DNA of 42,174 nt, taken from Eubacteriales bacterium (GTDB taxonomy: Bacteria; Bacillota; Clostridia; Tissierellales; GPF-1). The notes beneath the pieces are model-generated. The model saw only the letters and a program-made list of their open reading frames with translations. It had not been told where the DNA came from and ran no database searches. Below, in pieces: positions 1 to 6,808 of this stretch. The position numbers and the translations under genes were made by a program. Numbering within the stretch: the stretch's first letter is position 1; every line of letters begins with the position of its first letter. The stretch is from contig DAOUQF010000032.1 of NCBI GenBank assembly GCA_030625815.1, forward strand, positions 1 to 42,174, written 5' to 3'.

Positions 1-670
1 GCAAAACAGAAGCAGGCAATTCCGGTGTAATCGGTCCTTCGATCATCTGCTGAACCACTTTTGCCTTGCCTTCTCCGCTCGCAATCAATACGATCTTTCG
101 AGACTGCATAATATTCTTAATCCCCATGCTGATCGCTTGGGTTGGCACTTCATCAATGGAATCGAAAAAACGCGAATTGGCTTCAATGGTCTCCGGTTCC
201 AATTCTACGATATGAGTTCTCGCCTCAAACTTTACATCGGGTTCGTTGAATCCAATATGTCCATTGTTGCCAATGCCCAAAATCTGAATATCAAGCCCGC
301 CGGCCTCTTCAATCATCTTGTCATAGCCCGTGGCTGCGACTGTCATGTCCACCGCAATCCCGCTTGGGATATGAATATTTTCCAGACGAATGTTAATATG
401 ATCAAATAGATTCTCTTTCATAAAATAATGATAGCTTTGTTCATTATCCGGAGACAATCCGATATACTCATCCAGGTTGAAGGATACGACCTCTTCAAAA
501 TCAATATCTCCCGCTTGATAGCTCCGAATCAACTCCTTGTACATCCCCACAGGGCTGCTGCCGGTTGCCAATCCAATCACAGCATTGGGTTTTAAGATCA
601 ATTGACTTGCAAATATATTTCCTGCCTTGCGACTCATTTCCTCATAATTTTTAGCTACGATTATCTTCAT
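1..670 (-). CDS. nagB: Glucosamine-6-phosphate deaminase, 3' end outside window
   Basis: This enzyme converts glucosamine-6-phosphate to fructose-6-phosphate and ammonia, the last step of cytoplasmic amino-sugar catabolism. The first 223 codons are in the window and the C-terminus is cut off by the left edge; the family is usually about 240-265 residues, so 20-40 residues are missing. Visible motifs are the phosphate loop ATGSSP (residues 35-40), SFNLDEYIGL with the catalytic Asp near 67, and GIGNNGHIGFNEP with the catalytic His near 138. The ATG at 668-670 follows AAGGAG at good spacing. It has its own promoter with an operator-like palindrome, which suggests regulation by a GntR-type NagR. 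The identification is firm; partial status is due only to the window edge. Confidence 0.95.
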   Translation of the reverse strand, partial: MKIIVAKNYEEMSRKAGNIFASQLILKPNAVIGLATGSSPVGMYKELIRSYQAGDIDFEEVVSFNLDEYIGLSPDNEQSYHYFMKENLFDHINIRLENIHIPSGIAVDMTVAATGYDKMIEEAGGLDIQILGIGNNGHIGFNEPDVKFEARTHIVELEPETIEANSRFFDSIDEVPTQAISMGIKNIMQSRKIVLIASGEGKAKVVQQMIEGPITPELPASVL

Positions 671-684
671 CTCTTTACTCCTTC

Positions 685-733
685 TTGGTATAATGTATAT
701 ACCAATTTTATCGAAACTCACTCGCCTTGTCAA
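685..733 (-). promoter_or_regulatory. nagB promoter with NagR/GntR-like operator
   Basis: Read on the minus strand, TTGACA (728-733) and TAAAAT (705-710) are separated by exactly 17 bp, a near-consensus housekeeping promoter. Immediately downstream of the -10, at 685-705, lies a perfect inverted repeat TTGGTATA-N5-TATACCAA. Its TGGT...ACCA core resembles known operators of the GntR-family amino-sugar repressor NagR/YvoA. Its position over the start site would block initiation. Repressor identity is inferred. Confidence 0.7.
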
Positions 734-766
734 TCCTCCCTGCCAAATTCCCCTGGAATATTTGCA

Positions 767-798
767 GAAAAAAAGAGAACTGTCTACGACAGTCCTCT
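767..798 (-). terminator. Intrinsic terminator of degV-like gene
   Basis: An 11-bp stem (774-784 with 788-798, including one G-U pair in the minus-strand RNA) and a 3-nt loop is followed on the minus strand by seven U residues (767-773). It begins a few bases after the stop codon of the DegV gene. Confidence 0.85.
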
Positions 799-803
799 GC
801 TTG

Positions 804-1643
804 CTAAAAGGATACAATTACTCCGCCTTCATTGGCGTAGGTTGAGCTGAGCCCCCGAGTTTTTACAATGATCACATCACGAAACTCATACATGCCTTCA
901 ATCAGTTCCTTCACATATTGCGCCCGCTCCGGTGCGTTGCAATGAGCAATCGCCACCAAATTGTCTTTGGAAACGGTTCCATACTTTGGCATTTCATCAA
1001 CCAATTTTTTCAAGGCCTTTTTGCTGCCGCGCGCCTGGGTGCCCGAAACAATGGAGCCCTCCTTGTCCGTTGTCAAAATCAGTTTCAAATTCAAGACTCG
1101 GATGATTGTTGCCTTCATCTTCGACAATCGACCGTTTTTCTCCAAGGTATCGACCTTATCCAAAACGAATAATGTTTTCGTTTGCTCTATATAGTGCTCC
1201 ACTTCCTCTACGATCTGTTCAAATTTCTGCCCGATTTTCGCCAACTCATCAATCTTTAATGCAATCAGCACTTCCTTGCTGGATGCTGACTTTGAATTGA
1301 AAATATACGCTTTCTTCTCCGGAAATTTCTCCAAGAACAAACGCATGGCATTCATGGCACTATTGTAGCTGCCGCTTAACTCCGATGATAGAGTCACACC
1401 AAACAGCCAATCATGAGAACCTTCAAATTTTTCCAAATAGGTCTGAATCGATGGACAGGCGCTCTTAGGCACCTCTTCGCTCTCATCAATCTTCTTTAAA
1501 TAATCATTCAAATCCAGATTTTCATCATCCACAAATTCTTCGCCATTCAAGGTGAATGTCAAGGGTGCCAATTCAATGTTCATCTCGTTTTCCATTTCCT
1601 TGGTAATATCGCAACTGCTGTCTCCAACTATCTTATAATGCAT
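804..1643 (-). CDS. DegV family fatty-acid-binding protein
   Basis: This 279-residue protein opens with a DegV signature (IVGDSSCDIT near residue 5) followed by LAPLTFTLNGEEF. It also contains TLSSELSGSYNSA around 95-107 and a C-terminal SSTYANEGGVIVSF, where DegV proteins close over a bound acyl chain. DegV/FakB proteins bind fatty acids and in Firmicutes can present them to the kinase FakA for phospholipid synthesis; no fakA is seen here. The frame stays open upstream to 2009, but that stretch overlaps the HAD gene and translates to low-complexity sequence. The ATG at 1641-1643 has a strong GGGAGGT site 7 bases upstream, so I start there. It is flanked by its own terminator and by the terminator of the upstream gene, so it is probably monocistronic. 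The bound lipid is unknown. Confidence 0.9.
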   Translation of the reverse strand: MHYKIVGDSSCDITKEMENEMNIELAPLTFTLNGEEFVDDENLDLNDYLKKIDESEEVPKSACPSIQTYLEKFEGSHDWLFGVTLSSELSGSYNSAMNAMRLFLEKFPEKKAYIFNSKSASSKEVLIALKIDELAKIGQKFEQIVEEVEHYIEQTKTLFVLDKVDTLEKNGRLSKMKATIIRVLNLKLILTTDKEGSIVSGTQARGSKKALKKLVDEMPKYGTVSKDNLVAIAHCNAPERAQYVKELIEGMYEFRDVIIVKTRGLSSTYANEGGVIVSF

Positions 1644-1708
1644 CTGCTTACCTCCCTTTTTTCCGTGTACAATCCTTATCAGTATATCATATATACCCTG
1701 ACTATAGG

Positions 1709-1732
1709 AAAAACCGCCTTGCTCAGCAAGAC
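1709..1732 (-). terminator. Intrinsic terminator after HAD gene
   Basis: A 7-bp stem (1716-1722 with 1726-1732, one G-U pair) and 3-nt loop is followed on the minus strand by GG and five U residues (1709-1713). It separates the HAD gene from degV. Confidence 0.65.
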
Positions 1733-1743
1733 GATTCTTGGTT

Positions 1744-2478
1744 TTATTGGAAATTATTAATAATCGATGGCCATGCATCGATAAATTCTTGATGAGAGTC
1801 AAATACCCATGCCGCACCTTCCTCATAAAGAATCTGATCTGACAAGACCCCGGTATTGATGGCAAAAACCAAGGCGCCTGCTTCAACCGCTGACCGCACC
1901 CCCAAAGGCGCATTCTCCACAACAATGGCTTCCGCCGGCTGCACCCCCGCAATCTCCATGGCGCGAAGATAGGGTTCCGGATTCGGCTTGCCCTTCCCAT
2001 AATCCACACGCGTTACCATATGGGCGAGATCAATTCGACCTTCCAACTCATCCAGCAGCTTCTCCTTGATCCCTTCATAATAGCCGCCTGTGGCAATCAT
2101 CGGCACTTGCCCCGTCTCAATCACAGAATCCAGCATGGCTATGGTATCCAAAAAGAGATGATCCACATCGTAGGTGCTGAAAATCGCCACTTTCTCTAGA
2201 ATCATCTGCTCTTTTTCTTCTTTTGGTAGAAGGGGAATTCCATACTTCATTGATACGCGATCGATGGTCTCGTCATTCGGACGCCCTTCCTCGATAAAAA
2301 TCTCATCGGGATTCAGGGTTATCTGATAATACTTAAAATAGATTGCCTCCCAGGCATCTTGATGTCCCTGCATGGTATCATATAAAACTCCGTCCCGATC
2401 AAAAATGACAACCTTCGGAACCGGACGTTTGGAGAGTTGTTTTAGTGTTTCTTCCCATGATAAACGATTCAACTTCAT
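1744..2478 (-). CDS. HAD-superfamily sugar-phosphate phosphatase/phosphoglucomutase-like
   Basis: A HAD hydrolase of about 244 residues with the beta-phosphoglucomutase-type helical cap. Motif I is FDRDGVLYD near residue 27 (two catalytic Asp), motif II is IATGG near 127, the motif III Lys lies in GKGKPNPEPY near 160, and motif IV is VVENAPLG near 185. Members dephosphorylate or isomerise small phosphorylated metabolites; the substrate cannot be read from sequence. Start choice is uncertain. GTG (2479-2481) and ATG (2476-2478) directly abut the site AAGGGGTGAT, whereas TTG at 2470-2472 sits about 8 bases beyond its core and has better spacing. I list the ATG conventionally. A terminator follows the gene. 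Confidence 0.85.
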   Translation of the reverse strand: MKLNRLSWEETLKQLSKRPVPKVVIFDRDGVLYDTMQGHQDAWEAIYFKYYQITLNPDEIFIEEGRPNDETIDRVSMKYGIPLLPKEEKEQMILEKVAIFSTYDVDHLFLDTIAMLDSVIETGQVPMIATGGYYEGIKEKLLDELEGRIDLAHMVTRVDYGKGKPNPEPYLRAMEIAGVQPAEAIVVENAPLGVRSAVEAGALVFAINTGVLSDQILYEEGAAWVFDSHQEFIDAWPSIINNFQ

Positions 2479-2605
2479 CACCCCTTCATCGAAAGCGTAA
2501 CCAGTATCGCGTCGAGAATCAAGCTTTTTTCTCTGAAACGATCATATTCTTCAAAATTTGTTCTAGATTTTCCTCTTCTTCCACAACAGGTTTTCCTTTG
2601 TCAAG

Positions 2606-2630
2606 AAAAAAATCCCCCGCTATGCGGGAG
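2606..2630 (-). terminator. Intrinsic terminator of the small membrane-peptide gene
   Basis: A 7-bp GC-rich stem (2614-2620 with 2624-2630, one G-U pair in RNA) and 3-nt loop precedes a seven-U run (2606-2612) on the minus strand. It lies 6 bases past the stop codon of the 39-codon gene at 2637-2756 and supports that gene being a real transcription unit. Confidence 0.9.
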
Positions 2631-2636
2631 ATTCAA

Positions 2637-2756
2637 TTAACGCTGCAATATATCATGGATTAATGTTTCATAATTTTTTTCTTCAATGCTGATGGGATTC
2701 GCCCAAATCAAGGCACAAAAACCGGCAACCGCAAATGAAATTAAAATTGTCATCAT
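2637..2756 (-). CDS. Small single-span membrane or secreted peptide, 39 aa, unknown function
   Basis: Reading the minus strand gives a 39-residue protein beginning MMTILISFAVAGFCALIWA, a hydrophobic segment of about 18 residues with one Cys, followed by the polar tail NPISIEEKNYETLIHDILQR. No family is recognised. Support for a real gene is a strong GAGGTGAT site 8 bases before the first ATG, an upstream TTGTCT-17-TATATC promoter, and a clean intrinsic terminator just after the stop. The tail is amphipathic and acidic in its first half. It could be a small membrane regulator, a peptide signal precursor or a toxin-like peptide; the sequence does not decide. It is a complete three-part transcription unit of its own, lying between a HAD gene and a membrane-protein gene on the same strand. 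Confidence 0.7.
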   Translation of the reverse strand: MMTILISFAVAGFCALIWANPISIEEKNYETLIHDILQR

Positions 2757-2776
2757 ATTTATCACCTCAATATAAT

Positions 2777-2805
2777 GATATACAGGATTGAGGACTTTGA
2801 GACAA
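2777..2805 (-). promoter_or_regulatory. Promoter of small membrane-peptide gene
   Basis: On the minus strand TTGTCT (2800-2805) and TATATC (2777-2782) are 17 bp apart. The -10 lies about 20 bases upstream of the start codon, giving a short leader that carries the GAGGTGAT site. Confidence 0.55.
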
Positions 2806-2848
2806 TCGATTCGTTAAAGTTTTGTCACAATCTTTTCACGGATTTGTC

Positions 2849-3610
2849 TTAATTCAAATAACTGTCCGAAGTGCGGCTATGCCCTCTCACCCTCCAAGTA
2901 AACATGGTAAGGATAAACACAATCAACAGAGTCATCGACATCACAATCACCATGCGATAACCCAGATCCGTCGTGACTTCTGAAATCCCCTCCATGCCCC
3001 AGACCACAACCAGCGAGAAAATCCAATCGCGTTTTTGAAAGATTAGCACCGACGCGATAAAAAGCGCGGCGATGATCACGATCAACGCGTATTCCATCGG
3101 CTCGAAAACAAAAGAATTCCATCCCACTTCACGCAAGTAGACCGCCCAGGCCAGAACAGCACTGGCACTCAGCCATGCCAGAGCAATACTCAATCCAAAA
3201 GTCATGCGAAGCGGCGCTTCCCTTTCATGCAGGCGATGATAAGCAATGCCAAAAAAGAGAACCGAAACACTGATCAAAACGGCAGCCCAGCCCAGTCGGC
3301 CGGTTCCCGTCGCATAAGCCCAGCCAGCGGCAAACCCCTGTCCGATCAAATAGGGCACGCCAAGGGTTCCCGCGATCTCAGCTTGACCCTTTTGATGAAT
3401 CATAACAAAGGAGAGCGCCGATGTTACAATCACGACAGGCCACACCCAAAAAGTGAGTTCCGTCGGTGTCACATAGGTTTCCACACGACCATAGAGATCC
3501 ATCAGAGATTCTCCGAATCGACCCGTCCACAGGCTCGCAAAGGCAACCCACCACACCGCCATTCCCGCTCCATTGATTCCTGTCCATAATGGTAGATTCT
3601 TTTCCTTCAT
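2849..3610 (-). CDS. Multi-pass membrane protein rich in tryptophan, unknown function
   Basis: This 253-residue protein has about seven or eight hydrophobic segments (roughly 12-29, 51-71, 83-100, 106-124, 136-158, 171-190, 194-207, 218-239) and an Arg/Ser-rich cytoplasmic tail. Tryptophan is unusually frequent and several residues sit at predicted membrane interfaces (VWWVAF, TFWVWP, LAWLSASAVLAWA). This recalls tryptophan-rich sensory (TspO-like) proteins, but it is longer than the five-helix TspO and I do not see a clear TspO signature, so the link is only suggestive. An AAAGGTGG site lies about 9 bases before the ATG. There is no obvious terminator immediately after it; the next downstream unit is the small peptide gene with its own promoter. 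Confidence 0.75.
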   Translation of the reverse strand: MKEKNLPLWTGINGAGMAVWWVAFASLWTGRFGESLMDLYGRVETYVTPTELTFWVWPVVIVTSALSFVMIHQKGQAEIAGTLGVPYLIGQGFAAGWAYATGTGRLGWAAVLISVSVLFFGIAYHRLHEREAPLRMTFGLSIALAWLSASAVLAWAVYLREVGWNSFVFEPMEYALIVIIAALFIASVLIFQKRDWIFSLVVVWGMEGISEVTTDLGYRMVIVMSMTLLIVFILTMFTWRVRGHSRTSDSYLN

Positions 3611-3664
3611 CTTTTCACGCCACCTTTCTATGTCTTATTTACCCCTAGGCTTCCCGTTCAATGC

Positions 3665-3694
3665 AAAAAAAAGACAATCCAAAAGGATTGTCTT
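3665..3694 (-). terminator. Intrinsic terminator of tRNA-Val
   Basis: A perfect 10-bp stem (3671-3680 with 3685-3694) with a 4-nt loop is followed on the minus strand by six further U residues (3665-3670). It starts one base after the CCA end of the tRNA. Confidence 0.95.
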
Positions 3695-3695
3695 G

Positions 3696-3771
3696 TGGTG
3701 GGCACTACTGGGCTCGAACCAGCGACCCCTAGCTTGTCGAGCTAGTGCTCTCCCAACTGAGCTAAGCGCCC
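3696..3771 (-). tRNA. tRNA-Val (anticodon GAC)
   Basis: A 76-nt cloverleaf with encoded CCA is read on the minus strand. The acceptor stem GGGCGCT/AGTGCCC pairs with one G-U. The D arm is GCTC-AGTTGGGA-GAGC, the anticodon stem is CTAGC/GCTAG with loop TCGACAA, the variable loop is GGGTC, and the T arm is GCTGG-TTCGAGC-CCAGT. The three central loop bases are GAC, decoding GUC/GUU valine. Position 33, almost always U, is C here, which is the one odd feature. It is a single tRNA gene with its own promoter and terminator. Isotype is firm from anticodon and acceptor. Confidence 0.95.
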
Positions 3772-3784
3772 TCACGCTAGCCTT

Positions 3785-3813
3785 ATTGTACCGTAGCGGG
3801 GAAAAAATTTCAA
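3785..3813 (-). promoter_or_regulatory. tRNA-Val promoter
   Basis: On the minus strand TTGAAA (3808-3813) and TACAAT (3785-3790) are exactly 17 bp apart, with the -10 about 14 bases before the tRNA 5' end. Confidence 0.8.
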
Positions 3814-3839
3814 TAGCTTGAAAAATAGTCAGATTATTT

Positions 3840-5207
3840 TTATTTCGCCAATTGGGTGATGGCCTTCTCGTAGATCTCGGTCAGAGCGATCAATTCCTCA
3901 ATGGCGATGTACTCATTAGGCTGATGCGCCAATTTGTCAGAACCCATCAGACCCGGTCCAAAGGCGACCACGTTATCCATGGCGCGGGCATAGGTGCCGC
4001 CGCCGATGGTAAAGGGTTCTCCCTCCATATCCCCCGTCACTTCCCTGTAGACATTCATCAAAGTTTGAACCAAAGGATCCTGCTTCTCGCGATAGATCGG
4101 CGCCAGATGACTGAATTTCTCCGCTGCCCATCCCTTTTCCACGCTGGCATATGACTGCATCGCTTCCCAAACCGATTCCTCGCGCTCGCTGATGGGATAA
4201 CGAATATTCACGTGAAAGTTCGCCTCGCCCTTTTCATAGTGAAAAAGACCGACATTGAAGGTTAATGCGCCGTACTCATCACTCATCTTGCACCCGAAAG
4301 CATCACCGTCTGTCTCTAAGCCGATCAATTCCATATAGGACTCCAAACAGGCATCCTGAATCCCATGTTGCAGCAGAAAATCGATCAAATGGGAAACCGC
4401 GTTCTCACCAGCCTCCGGCGTGGAGCCATGAGCAGATTTTCCAATTCGCTTGATGGACCATTGATCCCCTTGTTTTTTCAATTCAAAGCGCGAATCCCCA
4501 TCAATCACATCTTGAATCGATTGAATCCAGACTGCTACACCGCCGCCCCCAAGGATCGCTGTTGCCGCATCCGGCACCATATTTACCGCATTGCCGCCCT
4601 CTAAGGATAGAAGTTTCACTGCTGTTTCATTCTGCGTGAAGATTCGACTGAATTTCACATCCATGATTCCCTTTTCTCCATGGATCAATGGAAAGGCGCC
4701 ATCCGGTGTAAATCCAACGGTCACGCCGCCCTCTTTTTCAACATAATGGTGAATGCCGCCCCATCCCGTTTCCTCATTGGTGCCAAAAATCATCCGCACC
4801 CGCCGCTTTAATGGAATTCCAGAATCCAAGACCCGCTTCATGCCGTAAAGCGCCGCCATCGCCGGTCCCTTGTCATCAATGGTTCCGCGGCCAAAAAGCT
4901 TGCCGTCCGAGATATGCGCTTCATAGGGCGCAAATTCCCAGCCATCGCCTTCCGGCACAACATCCAAGTGCGCTAAGATGCCAACGACTTCCTCGCCTTC
5001 CCCGAATTCGGCGAAGCCTGCATACCCGTCCATATTTGTTGTACGAAACCCCAATCGATCGCAGATGCGTAAAGCTTCTTCCAATGCGGCTGCCGGTCCG
5101 GGACCAAAGGGCATCCCCGGTTCCGCTTCTCCCTCCACGCTTCGAATGCGAATCAAGGTCTGCAAATCCTGAATCATCTCTTTTGTTTCTGTTGACCAAT
5201 TTTCCAT
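3840..5207 (-). CDS. pepV: M20-family Xaa-dipeptidase (PepV type)
   Basis: A 455-residue cytoplasmic zinc dipeptidase of the PepV group, which cleaves dipeptides with an N-terminal L- or beta-amino acid. The dinuclear metal site is visible: GILAHLDVVP (His80, Asp82), GRGTIDDKGP (Asp111/112), the catalytic and ligand Glu pair in TNEETGWGG (145-146), TPDGAFP (Asp169), and a C-terminal LAHQPNEY His. A lid insertion occupies roughly 190-330. Length fits the family. The ATG follows AAGGAAGGCGG. A 6-bp inverted repeat lies in its 5' leader. It stands downstream of purA but is separated from it by a terminator, so it is transcribed alone. Confidence in the family is high; exact peptide preference is not readable. 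Confidence 0.93.
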   Translation of the reverse strand: MENWSTETKEMIQDLQTLIRIRSVEGEAEPGMPFGPGPAAALEEALRICDRLGFRTTNMDGYAGFAEFGEGEEVVGILAHLDVVPEGDGWEFAPYEAHISDGKLFGRGTIDDKGPAMAALYGMKRVLDSGIPLKRRVRMIFGTNEETGWGGIHHYVEKEGGVTVGFTPDGAFPLIHGEKGIMDVKFSRIFTQNETAVKLLSLEGGNAVNMVPDAATAILGGGGVAVWIQSIQDVIDGDSRFELKKQGDQWSIKRIGKSAHGSTPEAGENAVSHLIDFLLQHGIQDACLESYMELIGLETDGDAFGCKMSDEYGALTFNVGLFHYEKGEANFHVNIRYPISEREESVWEAMQSYASVEKGWAAEKFSHLAPIYREKQDPLVQTLMNVYREVTGDMEGEPFTIGGGTYARAMDNVVAFGPGLMGSDKLAHQPNEYIAIEELIALTEIYEKAITQLAK

Positions 5208-5223
5208 TTGTTCCGCCTTCCTT

Positions 5224-5252
5224 GACTTGATACAAGTCTTTTCCTTATTTTA
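5224..5252 (-). promoter_or_regulatory. pepV -10 element and palindrome in the 5' leader
   Basis: A -10 hexamer TAAAAT (5247-5252, minus strand) has only a weak T-rich -35. Just downstream is a perfect inverted repeat GACTTG-ATA-CAAGTC (5224-5238), positioned near the start site where a repressor could bind, or as a short RNA hairpin before the ribosome site. No regulator is identified. Confidence 0.4.
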
Positions 5253-5270
5253 CCACAAGTTTCATTCCAT

Positions 5271-5298
5271 AAAAAAACTGGATGTCTCCATCCAGTTT
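5271..5298 (-). terminator. Intrinsic terminator of purA
   Basis: A perfect 10-bp stem (5275-5284 with 5289-5298) and 4-nt loop ends in a seven-U run on the minus strand (5271-5277), 13 bases past the purA stop. Confidence 0.95.
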
Positions 5299-5311
5299 AA
5301 AAGTTATTCTA

Positions 5312-6598
5312 TTAAAATATTTCTTTGCGCATAATCGTCTCGGATCGCTTCGGTCCAATGGAGAACATATCCACCGGTACTCCTGTCAATTCCTCAATGC
5401 GCGCCAAATACTTTTTCGCAGTTTCAGGCAGATCGTCATAGGTTTCAATTCCCTGCATGCTCTCCACGCTCCAGCCTGGATGAGATTCGTAAACAGGCTC
5501 ACAAAGCGCCAAGGTCTGCAAAGACGCCGGGAAGGTCTTCACAACCTCGCCGTTTAACAGATAACCGGAACAAATCTCCAACTCTTCCAATCCCCCCAAG
5601 GTATCCAACTTGGTGACGACCAAAGAAGTCAATCCGTTGATCTGTGCCGTATATCGCAGCATCACGGTATCCAACCAGCCACATCGTCGCGCGCGGCCTG
5701 TTGTTGTTCCGAACTCAAATCCTTTTTCGCGAATCCATTCACCCGTCTCATTTTCCAATTCTGTCGGGAATGGACCCTTTCCAACTCGTGTTGTATAGGC
5801 TTTCACGACTCCGATGGCTCCATCCAGGTCGAATGGTGACAGACCCGTGCCGATGGCAACGCCGCCAGTTGTCGGATGAGAACTGGTCACATAGGGATAG
5901 GTGCCAAAATCGATATCCAAGAGGGTGCCTTGCGCACCTTCCAACAAGATCTTTTTATCCGCTTGCTTGGCTTCCTGCAAAAGCGCAACCGTGTCCACGA
6001 CGAAAGGCTTCAATTTTTCCAAAGCAGCCATCACTTCCACAATCGTTTGATCCACATCGAATCCTTCCGCGCCGTATAACTTCTCGATCAATTCATTTTT
6101 TCCTTCAATATTCTTGCGAAGAATTTTTTCGAACACTTCAGGATAAAAGATGTCCGCGAATCTGAGTCCGCTTCTCTCCATCTTATCCACATATGCCGGA
6201 CCAATGCCCTTGATCGTTGTGCCGATCTTCGCTTTCCCGCGTTTTTCTTCTTTCAAAGCATCCAATTTCAGATGTGTTGGCAAAATGATATGCGCGCGAT
6301 CACTGATGCGTAGATTGTCGGTTGTTATGCCCTTATCCTTCAAGTATTGAATCTCTTCCAACAATGCAAATGGATTGACCACAACACCGTTGGCAATCAC
6401 AGCCAGTTTGTCAGAATAGAAAATCCCCGACGGAATCAAATGCAATTTATAAGTGTTTTCACCGATCACAACCGTATGACCCGCGTTGTTTCCGCCTTGA
6501 TAGCGCACCACCAAATCTGCTTTTTCCGCTAAATAATCCGTAATTTTTCCTTTTCCTTCGTCACCCCATTGGGCGCCAAGTACTGTATAGATTGACAT
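5312..6598 (-). CDS. purA: Adenylosuccinate synthetase
   Basis: PurA joins IMP and aspartate using GTP to give adenylosuccinate, the first committed step to AMP. The 428-residue length is typical. The N-terminus GAQWGDEGKGK is the GTP/IMP-binding P-loop with catalytic Asp13, followed by GGNNAGHTV containing the catalytic His41. Further family signatures are GIGPAYVDKMERSGLR near 130 and TTTGRARRCGW near 298. GAGG lies 8 bases before the ATG. It has its own promoter downstream of dnaB's terminator; the 376-bp upstream gap carries a DnaA-box cluster and a purine-operator-like inverted repeat. Order yybS-gdpP-rplI-dnaB-purA is conserved in Bacillus and many clostridia. Confidence 0.98.
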   Translation of the reverse strand: MSIYTVLGAQWGDEGKGKITDYLAEKADLVVRYQGGNNAGHTVVIGENTYKLHLIPSGIFYSDKLAVIANGVVVNPFALLEEIQYLKDKGITTDNLRISDRAHIILPTHLKLDALKEEKRGKAKIGTTIKGIGPAYVDKMERSGLRFADIFYPEVFEKILRKNIEGKNELIEKLYGAEGFDVDQTIVEVMAALEKLKPFVVDTVALLQEAKQADKKILLEGAQGTLLDIDFGTYPYVTSSHPTTGGVAIGTGLSPFDLDGAIGVVKAYTTRVGKGPFPTELENETGEWIREKGFEFGTTTGRARRCGWLDTVMLRYTAQINGLTSLVVTKLDTLGGLEELEICSGYLLNGEVVKTFPASLQTLALCEPVYESHPGWSVESMQGIETYDDLPETAKKYLARIEELTGVPVDMFSIGPKRSETIMRKEIF

Positions 6599-6648
6599 GA
6601 TTCATACCTCACATTTTTTAATAAATTCTGGGTCTATCGACCGTGCTT

Positions 6649-6677
6649 ATTCTACCAGAAAGTCTGGATAGATGCAA
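6649..6677 (-). promoter_or_regulatory. purA promoter
   Basis: On the minus strand TTGCAT (6672-6677) and TAGAAT (6649-6654) are separated by exactly 17 bp, about 50 bases before the purA start codon. The inverted repeat at 6685-6720 lies directly upstream of the -35. Confidence 0.7.
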
Positions 6678-6684
6678 TGGAAAT

Positions 6685-6720
6685 CCGTATGTTTTACAAA
6701 GAATTTCAATAATCATACGG
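6685..6720 (-). promoter_or_regulatory. Inverted CCGTATG repeats upstream of purA, possible purine operator
   Basis: A perfect inverted repeat CCGTATG (6685-6691) and CATACGG (6714-6720) with a 22-bp AT-rich spacer lies 8 bp upstream of the purA -35. The arrangement (CCG at the outer edges, A/T-rich flanks, inverted copies) is like the paired PurBoxes bound by Bacillus PurR, whose core is CCGAAC rather than CCGTATG. Assignment to PurR is inference. Confidence 0.4.
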
Positions 6721-6808
6721 GTTATATTCGATATTTCTTTGTAATCATTGTTCCTAATTATTGAATTTCCCTAGATTCAGGGATTGACATTCTCTTAACA
6801 CAAGATCT

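Noticed and set aside
1644-2009. Open reading frame extension upstream of the DegV start, giving a 401-residue protein
   Set aside because: It overlaps the HAD gene on the same strand, encodes Arg/Trp-rich low-complexity sequence, crosses the HAD terminator, and the internal ATG at 1643 has a strong ribosome site.
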